A program made the translations under genes and the position numbers. The notes under the pieces are model-generated. The model was given only the letters and a program-made list of their open reading frames with translations, had not been told where the DNA came from and did no database searches. Positions 8,869-18,449 of a stretch of DNA of 64,000 bases are shown piece after piece (the first letter of the stretch is position 1; each line of letters opens with the position of its first letter). Source of the DNA: Gallionella sp. (GTDB lineage Bacteria > Pseudomonadota > Gammaproteobacteria > Burkholderiales > Gallionellaceae); assembly GCA_028689145.1 (NCBI GenBank), contig JAQTWT010000003.1, positions 1-64,000 of the forward strand, read 5' to 3'.

Positions 8869-9936
8869 TTAGGCCAACAGCAGAATATCTGCCACCCGCT
8901 CTGCACCCAGAGCATCGACAAGCGCCAATGCCTTTTCAGACATGCCGGCAAGCTGCTGGCGGTTCAGCGAGCACAGCGCATCCGCATAATTTTCTGCTTG
9001 CAGGTCATGACACCGACCGAGATTATGTACAACGCCTGCGTTATCCAATGCCTGCGCAATCAATACCTGATTCTCCGCAAGCACTGTAACCAAAGCCGGC
9101 ACACCGAGCGCGCAACGTTCCCAATTACTGGACCCACCTGCCCCGATAGCAAGATCGGCCCGAGCAATTAATGCCGGCATGTAATCAATCTGGCAGTGAT
9201 ACCCCCAATGAAGCGCCTCGCACTTTTCAATTATTGCTGCATTATTCGGGTTCGATGTGCCTGTGACCACATCGACACCGTCGGCTTTTCCGTAAAGCTC
9301 GATACCTCGCATGGCTTTCAGCGTTTCCCCCTGATCATCGCCAGCGGTAAAGAAAACCAGAATCCTCCTTAAGTCATGCAGCCGAGTCTCGATCCGATCC
9401 CGCATATCTTTGAAATCTTTTTTCAGCAATGCATAACCGGAGCCCAGCAGGATTTTACACTGCACCGGCACAAGCCCCGCGTAACGCTGGCTGCCGTCTG
9501 CCGAATAGTTTTGATCCAACAATAGATCGCAGTCATGTTTACGATTGGCAAGATCATCAATCACCATCAATTTTCCAACATGCGAACGCAGACGCATTTC
9601 CCATTCGATACTCAGCCCATAATGGTCCACTACCAACCAATCCGGTTTTTTGCCGCCAAATGCCTCAATGCTCTGGTCAGCGTCTTCTGCCTGCGAAACG
9701 CCCAGCCATGTGGCATAGCCAACATCAGTTATTGCATTACCCGTCGTCGGTGCAGGCAACACCGAGACCGGCATGCCTTTCTGTTGAAGCAGCGCAATCA
9801 TATGACCGGCATGCTCGCGACAAATAAATTGTATCTGCACGCCGCGTCCGCGTAGCGCTTCCGCCAATGTCAGACAGCGCATAAGATGGCCGGCACCGAT
9901 GCGCGCCGACGAATCGACGCGGAAAAAAACCTTCAT
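8869..9936 (-). CDS. pseG: UDP-2,4-diacetamido-2,4,6-trideoxy-beta-L-altropyranose hydrolase
   Basis: The N-terminus VDSSARIGAGHLMRCLTLAE is characteristic of PseG, a GT-B fold enzyme related to MurG that removes UDP from the altrose intermediate. Further support comes from DWLVVDHYGL, VIDDLANRKHDCDLLLDQN and the C-terminal nucleotide-binding stretch ADLAIGAGGSSNWERCALG. Length (355) is typical. The start overlaps the PIG-L stop by four bases. It supplies the substrate of PseI, encoded immediately downstream. Confidence 0.88.
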   Translation of the reverse strand: MKVFFRVDSSARIGAGHLMRCLTLAEALRGRGVQIQFICREHAGHMIALLQQKGMPVSVLPAPTTGNAITDVGYATWLGVSQAEDADQSIEAFGGKKPDWLVVDHYGLSIEWEMRLRSHVGKLMVIDDLANRKHDCDLLLDQNYSADGSQRYAGLVPVQCKILLGSGYALLKKDFKDMRDRIETRLHDLRRILVFFTAGDDQGETLKAMRGIELYGKADGVDVVTGTSNPNNAAIIEKCEALHWGYHCQIDYMPALIARADLAIGAGGSSNWERCALGVPALVTVLAENQVLIAQALDNAGVVHNLGRCHDLQAENYADALCSLNRQQLAGMSEKALALVDALGAERVADILLLA

Positions 9937-10613
9937 GTCAGTTGCCGGCCCAATACGAATGCCTCCGCGGCTTCCGCGCCCACAGTGGCACCGCGCCAGC
10001 GGGCCAGATGCTCGACACCCTGCCTTGAGCGCGGATGCGGCCAGTCACGCAGTTCGGCCGCATAGGCATCCAGTGCGGCGAACTTACGATCCAAGGTATC
10101 CGAAATATCCACAAACCAGTTCGGGGCAAAAAACGGCGCACTGCCAGACAACTGCCATTCGGTGCTGGACGGCACCTCGAAACACAGCAGCGTCTTCACC
10201 GGATGGCCGCACTGCGGCCGGCAGGCGGTTGCTACCGCTTCATGCACGCGCCGATGGTCAACATTTAAATCTCCCGAGTGGTGAGTCAAGATCGTATCGG
10301 GCCGGTACAGATCAATTAGCCTCTCCACCTCCCTGATGATATCGAGAAGAGCGACAGCATCCATACGGTTATCCGGAAAATCGCCAAAAGACAAAGAATT
10401 GATATGCAGAATATCGCAGGATTTTTGGGCAGCTTCACGGCGTGCGTCTAAAACACCCCTGCCCAATTTATCTTCACCGGTGCGCGAGGACACACCATCG
10501 GCCAAAAAAGCCGCATGAATAATTGCACCCTGATTTGCCAGCTTGGCGATGGTGCCGCCACAGCCTAGAACCTCGTCGTCAGGGTGTGCTGCAATAATTA
10601 GGATTGATTTCAT
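9933..10613 (-). CDS. PIG-L/LmbE-family deacetylase
   Basis: Zinc-dependent N-deacetylase of 226 residues with the two signature motifs: AAHPDDEVLGCGG at residues 8-20 and HHSGDLNVDHRRVHEA at about 110, which together hold the metal ligands and the catalytic aspartate. Members deacetylate GlcNAc-type sugars or nonulosonic acid derivatives. Its place inside the pse operon suggests that an N-acetyl group is removed, probably to allow a different N-acyl group. It is not part of the canonical six-enzyme pseudaminic pathway. The start overlaps the methylase stop by four bases. Confidence 0.82.
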   Translation of the reverse strand: MKSILIIAAHPDDEVLGCGGTIAKLANQGAIIHAAFLADGVSSRTGEDKLGRGVLDARREAAQKSCDILHINSLSFGDFPDNRMDAVALLDIIREVERLIDLYRPDTILTHHSGDLNVDHRRVHEAVATACRPQCGHPVKTLLCFEVPSSTEWQLSGSAPFFAPNWFVDISDTLDRKFAALDAYAAELRDWPHPRSRQGVEHLARWRGATVGAEAAEAFVLGRQLT

Positions 10614-11242
10614 CTTTTTTCCATTAAGAACCAGGTGATGTCGTCGTCAGGAAAAGCCGGATCCCTGCGATAGACAAAGCCATAATCAACGAGAGTTAGA
10701 TCAGGATACTTTTCCAGCATTTCACCCGCAAAATCCCTTTTGAACAAGCGATCTGCATGGCCACGATATGAAATCGACACCGGCGATGGGTTGTAATATT
10801 CGCCCAAAAGAATAAAACGTTTCGATGCTTGATATAATTTCTCGTAAACAATAGGCAGCATGTCGGGATGAATGTGAATAAGCACACCCCGTATCAATGA
10901 TATATCCACTTGATCGGATACCTGATATTCGAAAATTGAACCTTCAAACACATTACTTTCACCAATCAAATTCGCCAGCAGCTTTGCGGCAGCAGGGTTA
11001 ATTTCAACTGCCTTCAGATGGATATTTGGATAAAGAAGCTGTAGCGCCTTTAAATTCATCCCTATGTTCGCCCCGAACTCAAGGCAGGAAGAAATACGAC
11101 CTGCTTGTTTTAGTGCTTTCGAAAGCAGGTTCAGGTTTGAAGCCAGCATCTGTGCGCCGTCGTTGCGGTAAATATACTCGGTACCGAATTCTCCAGCCCA
11201 GAACGCTTCTTGTGGCGTTGCATAATTATCCGCAGCTGTCAT
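10610..11242 (-). CDS. Pseudaminic acid biosynthesis-associated methylase
   Basis: 210 residues beginning with the family-typical TPQEAFWAGEFGTEYIYRN, followed by a SAM-binding motif CLEFGANIGMNLKAL at about residue 57. This matches the small methyltransferase family that occurs almost only beside pse genes. It likely methylates the nonulosonic acid or its precursor. Three bases separate it from the pseF stop. Together with two further methyltransferases at the end of the operon, three methyl-transfer steps are possible. Confidence 0.8.
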   Translation of the reverse strand: MTAADNYATPQEAFWAGEFGTEYIYRNDGAQMLASNLNLLSKALKQAGRISSCLEFGANIGMNLKALQLLYPNIHLKAVEINPAAAKLLANLIGESNVFEGSIFEYQVSDQVDISLIRGVLIHIHPDMLPIVYEKLYQASKRFILLGEYYNPSPVSISYRGHADRLFKRDFAGEMLEKYPDLTLVDYGFVYRRDPAFPDDDITWFLMEKR

Positions 11243-11245
11243 AAC

Positions 11246-11935
11246 CTAAAGCACCCCCACTTGATTAAAAATCAGTTCCGCCCTTATCCAGTCGTCCTGT
11301 GTATCGATATCCTGGACGCGCCAGCGTGGAATCACAACCGGTATGGAGTGGCGATCAAAAATGCGTCTTCCCTCGATCCAGGCTGAATGCCGTCCCCAAT
11401 AAAATTGCCCGGCATCGTGTAGCGCCATTGGCAAATCCTGCGAGCGCGTCAGGAAATGTTCCGGATAGAACATTTCTATACCACCATCGCTATTCTGCTT
11501 GAATGAGCGAAAGATCGGCGCGGCAAAATCGGTCACGGTAAACGCATATGACCACTCACCCGATTCCAAGGCCACTAAGCCCCGCTTGAGATCATCCGCT
11601 TGAATAAACGGTGCAGTAGCATAGATGCAGCACACCGCACCCACATCAAAACCTTGTTTTAACGCCCATTGTGCTGCATGCGCAACAACCTCGGTTGTTC
11701 CTGCATAGTCATCCGACAGTTCCGGCGGACGCATGAAAGGCACCTCCGCACCCCATTGTTTCGCCACTTCGGCAATCTCGGCATCATCAGTGGAAACGAT
11801 GATGCGATCAAACAAGCCAGAAGCTTTTGCCGCTTCAATCGACCAAGCTATCATGGGCTTGCCGCAGAAGTCCTTGATATTCTTGCGCGGGATGCGTTTG
11901 CTGCCGCCACGCGCGGGAATAACGGCAATATTCAT
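11246..11935 (-). CDS. pseF: CMP-pseudaminic acid cytidylyltransferase
   Basis: The N-terminus MNIAVIPARGGSKRIPRKNI is the nucleotide-binding loop of the acylneuraminate cytidylyltransferase family. KPMIAWSIEAA, DDAEIAEVA and DIDTQDDW follow as expected. It activates the nonulosonic acid with CTP for transfer. The track ORF begins at a TTG (12049) inside pseC; the ATG at 11935 is the real start because it matches the family N-terminus and forms an ATGA overlap with the pseC stop. That leaves 229 residues, the normal length. Confidence 0.88.
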   Translation of the reverse strand: MNIAVIPARGGSKRIPRKNIKDFCGKPMIAWSIEAAKASGLFDRIIVSTDDAEIAEVAKQWGAEVPFMRPPELSDDYAGTTEVVAHAAQWALKQGFDVGAVCCIYATAPFIQADDLKRGLVALESGEWSYAFTVTDFAAPIFRSFKQNSDGGIEMFYPEHFLTRSQDLPMALHDAGQFYWGRHSAWIEGRRIFDRHSIPVVIPRWRVQDIDTQDDWIRAELIFNQVGVL

Positions 11936-13095
11936 GCGCTTACAGCCTCGCGCAAGGCTACCGCCACCCGGTCTTGCTGCGCTTCCATCAGGGTCGCATA
12001 AATCGGCAAACTGATCGCCTCGGTGTAATATCGCTCTGCCTCCGGACAATATCCGGCCTTGAAGCCCATTTGTTCGTAATATGGCTGTCTGTACACGGGG
12101 ATGTAGTGCAGATTCACGCCGATACCTGCCGCGCGCATCGCATTAAAAACTTCGCGCTGCGTCTTGCCGATCTCTCCCTGTTTCAACCGAATGACATACA
12201 AGTGATATCCGGAATAGCTGTCTGCATGTTGCCTGTGCGTAATCACCGGTAGCTCTGCCAATAACTCCTCATAACGCTTGGCAATAGCATGGCGTCTGGC
12301 AACGAAGTCGTCCAGCCGCTGCATTTGACTCAAGCCTAAGGCGGCATGTATATCGGTCATGCGGTAATTAAAACCCAAGGCTGTCTGCTGATAAAACCAA
12401 AGCTCTCCGGTTGCCCGAGGAAGCATATCCGCCACGTCACTGGTAATGCCGTGGCTGCGCAATAATTTCATACGCTCGGCTAATTGCGCGTCGTTGGTCA
12501 GCGCCATACCTCCCTCTCCGGCGGTGATGATCTTGACCGGATGAAAGCTGAATACGCTGATGTCGCTGTAGCGTCCGCTGCCGATAGGTTCTCCGCGGTA
12601 TTTCCCGCCTACGGCATGCGAAGCATCCTCAATGATTTTGAAACCATAACGCTGGCTTAATGCGTGGATACCTGCCATATCGCACGACTGGCCGCACAAG
12701 TGCACCGGGATGATAATTTTTGGCAAACAACCGGACTGTTCCGCTTGCGCCAGCTTTTCCGACAGGCGCTCCACGCTCATGTTGTAGGAATGCGGGTCGA
12801 TATCCACAAAATCGACCTGTGCACCGCAATACAACGCGCAATTAGCACTGGCCACAAAGGTGATTGGACTGGTCCAGACCACATCTCCCGCACCTGCGCC
12901 AAGCGCCAGACAAGCAACATGCAGTGCACTGGTAGCGCTATTGAGCGCCACTGCATGCTCGGCACCGCAATATGTTGCAATCGCTTTTTCAAATGCCGGT
13001 ACGGCAGGTCCCTGAGTAAGAAAATCCGAGCGCAACACATCCACTACAGCCTGAATGTCGGCATCGGAGATATCCTGGCGACCGTAAGGAATCAT
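11932..13095 (-). CDS. pseC: UDP-4-amino-4,6-dideoxy-N-acetyl-beta-L-altrosamine transaminase
   Basis: DegT-family aminotransferase starting MIPYGRQDISDADIQAVVDV, the typical PseC start. Landmarks are NSATSALHVACLALG, ISVFSFHPVKIITAGEGG with the PLP lysine, and FNYRMTDIHAALGLSQ. It transaminates the keto product of PseB. The track start at 13128 would overlap pseB; the ATG at 13095 lies 10 bases after the pseB stop and matches family N-termini. Length is 387 residues, normal for the family. Confidence 0.88.
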   Translation of the reverse strand: MIPYGRQDISDADIQAVVDVLRSDFLTQGPAVPAFEKAIATYCGAEHAVALNSATSALHVACLALGAGAGDVVWTSPITFVASANCALYCGAQVDFVDIDPHSYNMSVERLSEKLAQAEQSGCLPKIIIPVHLCGQSCDMAGIHALSQRYGFKIIEDASHAVGGKYRGEPIGSGRYSDISVFSFHPVKIITAGEGGMALTNDAQLAERMKLLRSHGITSDVADMLPRATGELWFYQQTALGFNYRMTDIHAALGLSQMQRLDDFVARRHAIAKRYEELLAELPVITHRQHADSYSGYHLYVIRLKQGEIGKTQREVFNAMRAAGIGVNLHYIPVYRQPYYEQMGFKAGYCPEAERYYTEAISLPIYATLMEAQQDRVAVALREAVSA

Positions 13096-13105
13096 GCCCA
13101 AATAT

Positions 13106-14116
13106 TCAAGTACTACGTGTTGAATCAACTTCCGCCTGAATCAATCCGCGCAACTCTTCTACAGTCAGAAAACGATGGTTGCTGCCGCTGTTATAGCAGA
13201 AGCCGGGCTCAACCAGCTTGGCACCCGTTTTTGCACAGTAGTCTGCAATGCTATAGTCTCCGCCAAACGGCAGAATAGCGTAATAACTACCCATGTCTAC
13301 AGTATTGAGGCTGTCGCTTGATGTGACCATTTCCTCATGTATCTTTTCGCCCGGGCGCACCCCTACCACTTGCTGCCTGCATTCCGGCCCGATAGCCATG
13401 GCCACGTCAGTGATGCGATAAGAAGGGATTTTCGGAACCAGTATCTCACCGCCCATGGCGTTATCGATCGCCCATAAAACCATCTCGACACCTTCGCGCA
13501 AGCTGATATTGAAGCGTGTCATGGCAGGGTCGGTTATCGGCAATACCCCGCTTGCCCGTTTTTCAAGAAAAAATGGAATAACCGAGCCGCGGCTGCACAT
13601 CACGTTGCCGTATCGCACCACACTGAAACGAAGATCGCGGCTTCCCTTGATGTTGTTGGCAGCGACGAACAGCTTATCTGAACACAGCTTGGTCGCGCCG
13701 TAGAGATTGATCGGCGCTGCAGCTTTATCGGTAGACAGCGCAACCACCCGCTGCACACCCGAATCAAGACAGGCTTCGATCAGGTTTTGCGCACCGATCA
13801 CATTGGTCTTGATATACTCAAACGGGTTGTATTCGGCAGTCGGAACCTGCTTGAGCGCGGCGGCATGAATCACCACATCAATACCTTCCATTGCACGGCG
13901 CAAGCGTGACTGATCGCGAACATCGCCAATAAAAAATCTAATGTTTTTATTTGGGCTACCGGAAAGCTGCTGTGACATCTCATGTTGCTTGAGTTCGTCA
14001 CGCGAATAAACCACCAGACGCTTAATATCCGGATATTTATTCAGAATAGTTCTAACAAAAGCCTTACCGAAGGAGCCTGTACCACCGGTGATAAGAAGTG
14101 ATTTATTGTTGAGCAT
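13106..14116 (-). CDS. pseB: UDP-N-acetylglucosamine 4,6-dehydratase (inverting)
   Basis: Short-chain dehydrogenase of the FlaA1/PseB type: the Rossmann motif LLITGGTGSFGKAFVRTIL at residues 7-25, YSRDELKQHEM, then AALKQVPTAEYNPFE and STDKAAAPINLYGATK with the catalytic residues. It starts pseudaminic acid synthesis from UDP-GlcNAc by dehydration and C5 epimerisation. It is the first biosynthetic gene after fliC, 60 bases downstream, with a GGAAG site before the ATG; no terminator is visible in that gap, so transcripts may read through from fliC. Confidence 0.9.
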   Translation of the reverse strand: MLNNKSLLITGGTGSFGKAFVRTILNKYPDIKRLVVYSRDELKQHEMSQQLSGSPNKNIRFFIGDVRDQSRLRRAMEGIDVVIHAAALKQVPTAEYNPFEYIKTNVIGAQNLIEACLDSGVQRVVALSTDKAAAPINLYGATKLCSDKLFVAANNIKGSRDLRFSVVRYGNVMCSRGSVIPFFLEKRASGVLPITDPAMTRFNISLREGVEMVLWAIDNAMGGEILVPKIPSYRITDVAMAIGPECRQQVVGVRPGEKIHEEMVTSSDSLNTVDMGSYYAILPFGGDYSIADYCAKTGAKLVEPGFCYNSGSNHRFLTVEELRGLIQAEVDSTRST

Positions 14117-14176
14117 AACGCTTCCCGGAAATGCCGAAGATGTGCTGGATAATGCCCGACTTCAGATTTACACGTA

Positions 14177-15658
14177 TTACTTTAGCAACTGCAACACAGT
14201 ATTAGGCAAAGCGTTCGCCTGCGCCAGCATCGCCGTACCCGCCTGTTGCAATATCTGGTTGCGGGTGAGGTTGGCGGTTTCCAGCGCAAAGTCCGCATCG
14301 CGGATGCGCGAGCGCGAAGCCGACAGGTTCTCCGAAGCGGTCTTCAGGTTCGCCACCGTTGATTCGAAACGCGATTGCACCGCACCGTATTTCGCCCGCA
14401 TGCTATTAACCGACTGCAGCGCCCCGTCCACCAGCGCGATCGTGCGATTTGCCGCATCCACGTTGCCCACGTCCACCTGGCTGGTCTTTTGCAGCGAGGC
14501 CGAAACCGCTGTCGCGGTGTTGCCCCAGTCGGTGGTGTTACCGGCAACCAGGCCGAACGACTTGTCCGAATCCAGCGTCAGCTGGCCCGTGACGTACCCG
14601 AGAATTGTCGTTGCCGTCGCAACACCGCCTATCGACACGGTGCCGGTCACGGTGGAGATTTTGATATCCTCGCCCGACGCGTTGAGCAGCGTGATCCCCG
14701 TTCCCGCCGCATTAACTTTGGCGGTCACCCCGGTCTTCGCGCTGGCATCGTTGATCGCGTTAATCCCGGCGGCGAGGCCGTCCGCATTGACGGCGGTGCC
14801 GACGCTAAAATTGATATTGACCGCCGAGGTGGTGTTGTTCGAATAGAGATTGAACGAATAACTGGTATTCGCGGCATAACCGGTTAAATCAACTTGTGTT
14901 TTGGTGGTCGCCGTCACGCCCGTTGTTGAGGCTTTGTCGTTGATCGCCTTGGCGACCGTTTTGGCGGAAGCGCTGGCGGCGTAGGTGATCGTGGCGGAGC
15001 CGAGCGCGCCGTTGATGGTCAGGCTGCCGCCGGCAACGCGGCCTGCCGCCTGGATGGTAGCAGTCGAACCCAGCATGGCCGACGAGCTGCCCAGCGTCAG
15101 ATCACCCAGCGTGCTGGTGGTAGTGGCCGCCAAAGCGCCCATGCGATAACTACCATAATTGTCGGTACGGAAATTGGTGGTGCTCACCGTGATCACTTCG
15201 CCTGCGTTCGCGCCAACCTGATAGCTGTTCGAGCTTGATCCATCAAGCAACTGCAGGCCGTTAAAGGAGGTGGTAGCGGCGATACGGTCGAGTTCGGAGG
15301 CCAGCTGGCTGACTTCGTTGTTCAGCGCGGCGCGGTCGGCGGCAGAGTTGGTCGCGTTGGCCGATTGCACCGCCAGTTCGCGGATACGCTGCAGGATGCT
15401 GCTGGCCGAACCCAGCGCGCCTTCGCCGGTCTGCGCCAGCGAGATGCCGTCGTTGGCATTGCGCGCCGCCTGGTCGATACCGCGAATTTGCGAAGTGAAA
15501 CGCTCGGAAATCGCCAGACCCGCCGCGTCGTCCTTGGCGGTATTGATACGCAACCCCGAGGACAGCCGCTGCAAAGATGTCGCCAAAGCCAGACCCGACG
15601 ATGTAAGATTCCGCTGTGCATTCAACGACGGAATATTAGTAAGAATCTGTGTTGTCAT
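14177..15658 (-). CDS. fliC: Flagellin
   Basis: The conserved N-terminal D0/D1 region (residues 1-150; [37 protein letters not shown]) and C-terminal D1/D0 region (about 400-493; [20 protein letters not shown], ending NTVLQLLK) flank a variable Thr/Ser/Ala-rich centre of about 250 residues that would be surface-exposed and available for glycosylation. The centre carries a hook-IN-like stretch around [19 protein letters not shown]. The AGGA ribosome-binding site lies about 10 bases before the ATG. It is a single flagellin gene heading a nonulosonic-acid operon, strongly suggesting glycosylated filaments. No other flagellar genes are in the window. Confidence 0.95.
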   Translation of the reverse strand: MTTQILTNIPSLNAQRNLTSSGLALATSLQRLSSGLRINTAKDDAAGLAISERFTSQIRGIDQAARNANDGISLAQTGEGALGSASSILQRIRELAVQSANATNSAADRAALNNEVSQLASELDRIAATTSFNGLQLLDGSSSNSYQVGANAGEVITVSTTNFRTDNYGSYRMGALAATTTSTLGDLTLGSSSAMLGSTATIQAAGRVAGGSLTINGALGSATITYAASASAKTVAKAINDKASTTGVTATTKTQVDLTGYAANTSYSFNLYSNNTTSAVNINFSVGTAVNADGLAAGINAINDASAKTGVTAKVNAAGTGITLLNASGEDIKISTVTGTVSIGGVATATTILGYVTGQLTLDSDKSFGLVAGNTTDWGNTATAVSASLQKTSQVDVGNVDAANRTIALVDGALQSVNSMRAKYGAVQSRFESTVANLKTASENLSASRSRIRDADFALETANLTRNQILQQAGTAMLAQANALPNTVLQLLK

Positions 15659-15872
15659 ATTCGCTTTTCCTGACTTTAAATTTTAAGCTCTAAGGAATTC
15701 AGCCCATCACCCATTCCACTTGACACCCACAATCAAGTAATCAAAGCAATGCAGTCTGCATTCACAGCACCCTTGATTCCGCCCACGTCACCAAAAGGAA
15801 ACAGACTTAGGCTCACCACCCGCTATAACGGGAATTTAGTTCGGGCGATTATCATGCATCACAAGACTGGCG

Positions 15873-15895
15873 ATACTCCGAACAGAGGGGAGTAT
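15873..15895. promoter_or_regulatory. 7-bp inverted repeat upstream of fliC
   Basis: ATACTCC, nine bases, GGAGTAT forms a perfect dyad in the fliC leader. It could be an operator or an RNA hairpin in the 5' leader. No known regulator site was recognised. Confidence 0.4.
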
Positions 15896-15920
15896 TCCCT
15901 CTATTTAATTTGTTGGCATT

Positions 15921-15947
15921 CAATCGGCTAGATGCAATCCAGTGTTA
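15921..15947 (-). promoter_or_regulatory. Candidate sigma-28-type promoter for fliC
   Basis: Read on the minus strand, TAACACTG is followed after exactly 11 bases by GCCGATTG, close to the FliA (sigma-28) consensus TAAAGTTT-N11-GCCGATAA, with the -10 element matching six of eight positions. It would give a leader of roughly 250 bases before fliC. The -35 match is weak and the leader is long, so this is tentative. Confidence 0.35.
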
Positions 15948-16357
15948 GCAGCCTCAACGCCATAGCCAATGACCACCGCGCGTTTATGACAAAAAGCGCA
16001 AGTAATTTAACCAGTTCCCCGTATTTCCAGCCCATCAGACAAGTACCGACAGCCGAATTCACCATAATCAGTCAAACACCAATACCGGCCCAGCATCAAA
16101 CAAGGCACTATTTGCTTATTTTTCTCAAAACCAAGCGGCAAATTCATTTACCATGCACAACCGCTTGAAATACATGCTAAAAATCATCCCATATGCAACG
16201 AGAAGCAACCATTCCGGGAACAATAATAATTTGGCCCGCATGCTTTAATCAGCCGGAACATACCGCTGGTTCTAACAACCCCCCCGATTATCGGTTGATG
16301 ATTTACACAGATGGGGCAAGTTCAATAAAGTAAACACAACATAACTTGGGAGTAGCA

Positions 16358-16876
16358 ATGCCAACCAAACAACGACAAACCGGCCTGACGATGATCGAAC
16401 TAATGATTGTCGTCACCATTGCCGCCATACTGGCTGGCATAGCCGCACCATCGTTCAGCGATTTGATCAACAACACGCGCCAGGCTTCCGCCATGTCGCA
16501 GCTCACCAACGATTTAAATCGTGCCCGAAGCGAGGCGATCAAACGTAACCGGCGCGTACTGATTTGCGTGCGCGGCACCGATACAGCCTGCGGAACGGGC
16601 ACTAACTGGCAAAACGGCTGGCTGGTCTGTTATGACGAAGATCAGAATGGCACATGCGATGCCACTTCCACCACCAATCCGAATCCGATTGTGGTACACC
16701 GCGCCATTAATTCGCGCCTTACTCTGACCGGCAGCGCCGCAACAATCTACTTCAACCCCAGCGGTACCCAAGGGGCGGGCGGCGCTGCAACCCTCACGCT
16801 TGCCGGCAACTGGGGCGGAGCAGTCACCAACGTCGCCACCATTGCCGCTACCGGCAACACATCCAGGACACCATAG
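16358..16876 (+). CDS. fimT: Type IV pilus minor pseudopilin, FimT/GspH family
   Basis: Class III signal peptide with the prepilin motif QTGLTMIELMIVV (cleavage after the glycine, glutamate at mature position 5) and one hydrophobic helix, followed by a 140-residue C-terminal domain with ARSEAIKRNRRVLIC, typical of FimT/GspH. The track start (TTG, 16346) adds four residues; the ATG at 16358 follows a GGGAG site at good spacing. First gene of the minor pilin operon, which primes pilus assembly in the inner membrane and cooperates with PilY1. Confidence 0.85.
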   Translation: MPTKQRQTGLTMIELMIVVTIAAILAGIAAPSFSDLINNTRQASAMSQLTNDLNRARSEAIKRNRRVLICVRGTDTACGTGTNWQNGWLVCYDEDQNGTCDATSTTNPNPIVVHRAINSRLTLTGSAATIYFNPSGTQGAGGAATLTLAGNWGGAVTNVATIAATGNTSRTP

Positions 16877-16886
16877 GATTCAACCA

Positions 16887-17432
16887 ATGCGCAGCGATTT
16901 AAAATTCTTTCCTCCCAGCCCGAAACAACGCGGCTTCTCCATGCTGGAAATTCTGATTACGCTGGTGATCGTCGCGATTGCGCTGCTCGGCACTGCGGGT
17001 TTGCAAATCTATGCGATGCGCATGAACAAGGGCGGACAATTCCGCACCCAGGCGATTTTTTTGGCATCGGGCATCGCCGAACGCATGGAAGCCAATAAAG
17101 CAGGTGCCGTTGCGGGCGGTTACATTGCCACCTCTACAGCTCCGACCACGATGATGACTGATTGCGGGGCAGCAGCTTGCGATTCCACCAATCTGGCCAG
17201 ATATGACCTTAGCCAGTGGGAGGCAACCATTACCAACCCCGCACTTCCGTTACCGGGAGCGAGCTGGCAAATTTGCATTGACGCGGACAGCGACAATGTT
17301 TGCGATGCCCTACAAACCCCGACCAATCCGATTAACTACCGCATAGTCATTAATTGGACTGATCGAAGCTCGGTCACAACCGGCAGTGGCGAAACATTTT
17401 CCTACACCTCAACCCGAACCATCGGCAACTGA
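16887..17432 (+). CDS. pilV: Type IV pilus minor pilin PilV
   Basis: Prepilin motif KQRGFSMLEILITLVIVAI near residue 14 with cleavage after Gly and Glu5, then a PilV-like domain (FLASGIAERMEANKAGAV). The ATG at 16887 is preferred to the upstream track start at 16800, which overlaps fimT and would put a long non-hydrophobic leader in front of the prepilin motif. Ten bases separate it from fimT. Length is 181 residues. Predicted to be part of the minor pilin complex at the pilus tip. Confidence 0.85.
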   Translation: MRSDLKFFPPSPKQRGFSMLEILITLVIVAIALLGTAGLQIYAMRMNKGGQFRTQAIFLASGIAERMEANKAGAVAGGYIATSTAPTTMMTDCGAAACDSTNLARYDLSQWEATITNPALPLPGASWQICIDADSDNVCDALQTPTNPINYRIVINWTDRSSVTTGSGETFSYTSTRTIGN

Positions 17433-17436
17433 CACC

Positions 17437-18447
17437 ATGAACGCCTGCACACATAAATGCATACAACATCCTTCGCGTGCCAAGATATCCGGCTTCAGCA
17501 TGGTCGAAATGATGATTTCCATCGCCATCGGGTTGATGATTATCGCCGCTTTAGTCGGCGTGCTGAGCAGCAACTCGCGCAGCACCAAAACCAACGACCG
17601 CACTTCCGAATTACAGAGCAACGGGCGTTATGCCCTGGATCATCTTGCGCACCAACTGCGCCATGCCGGCTACCGCGCCTACACCCCTGTCGCACCCGAA
17701 TCAACCGGCTGGACCACCCCAACCATCACCAATGAATGCGGCACCGCCGGCAGTTTTGTCAAAAACATCCGCCAAGGCGTATGGGGGAGTAACGACAATA
17801 ATGGCAACAACACCGACAATCCGTTTTCAGCAACCTGCATATCCGGCAGCAGCGCGGCCGCAACATATTTGCGCGGGGATGTACTGGTCATTCGCCGCGC
17901 TGCCGACACCCCGACCTTGGCTGCCTCGGCAGTAGCCAACACAATTTACATACGCAGTTCTTATTCAAACGTGAGCGTGCTGCAAGGCTCCGCGTTACCC
18001 GCGGGCACCACTGTCGGCACCGACAATTTGGCACTGCAAGTTTATGTTTATTACATCGGTGGGGACGATAACAACGCGGCTATTCCGGCACTGCGCAGAG
18101 TTACTCTGGTTGGCAATACCATGCTGGACGAAATGGTGGTCAGCGGCATCGAAAATATACAATTCGAATTTGGCCTAACCAACACTGACGGCACTACGCA
18201 ATATTTTACCGCCAACAACATTAACGGCAGCCACAGCGCGACCGGCGCAACCGATTGGGACAAAGTAAGTTCGGTGCGCATCTGGTTGCTGACGCGCAAT
18301 GTCAGACCTGAAAACGGATACAGCAACACCAACAGTTACGAGATGAGCGACCACACCGTACTGAATGGAAATGCATACACCGTAAACGACAGCTTACGGC
18401 GCCAACTACTCACCACCGTTGTGCAACTGCGTAATTTTAGAAGCTGA
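17437..18447 (+). CDS. pilW: Type IV pilus assembly protein PilW
   Basis: The prepilin motif ISGFSMVEMMISIAIGLMI and a large C-terminal domain (336 residues in total) fit PilW. The segment DRTSELQSNGRYALDHLAHQ, just after the membrane helix, is a strong PilW landmark. The ATG at 17437 lies five bases after the pilV stop; the track start at 17386 overlaps pilV. Works with PilV, PilX, FimT and PilE as the pilus-initiating minor pilins and is needed for surface display of PilY1. Confidence 0.85.
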   Translation: MNACTHKCIQHPSRAKISGFSMVEMMISIAIGLMIIAALVGVLSSNSRSTKTNDRTSELQSNGRYALDHLAHQLRHAGYRAYTPVAPESTGWTTPTITNECGTAGSFVKNIRQGVWGSNDNNGNNTDNPFSATCISGSSAAATYLRGDVLVIRRAADTPTLAASAVANTIYIRSSYSNVSVLQGSALPAGTTVGTDNLALQVYVYYIGGDDNNAAIPALRRVTLVGNTMLDEMVVSGIENIQFEFGLTNTDGTTQYFTANNINGSHSATGATDWDKVSSVRIWLLTRNVRPENGYSNTNSYEMSDHTVLNGNAYTVNDSLRRQLLTTVVQLRNFRS

Positions 18448-18449
18448 GG

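Larger units (their letters stand above)
15659..16357. other. Gene-free divergent region between fliC and fimT
   Basis: About 700 bases between divergently transcribed flagellin and pilin genes. It holds the candidate fliC promoter and dyad described separately and must contain the fimT promoter, which could not be pinned down. A 78-codon ORF (15932-16168) lacks a ribosome-binding site and looks non-coding. Confidence 0.6.

Noticed and set aside
15932-16168. 78-codon plus-strand ORF between fliC and fimT
   Set aside because: It has no ribosome-binding site and a low-complexity composition without domain features, and it overlaps the probable fliC promoter.
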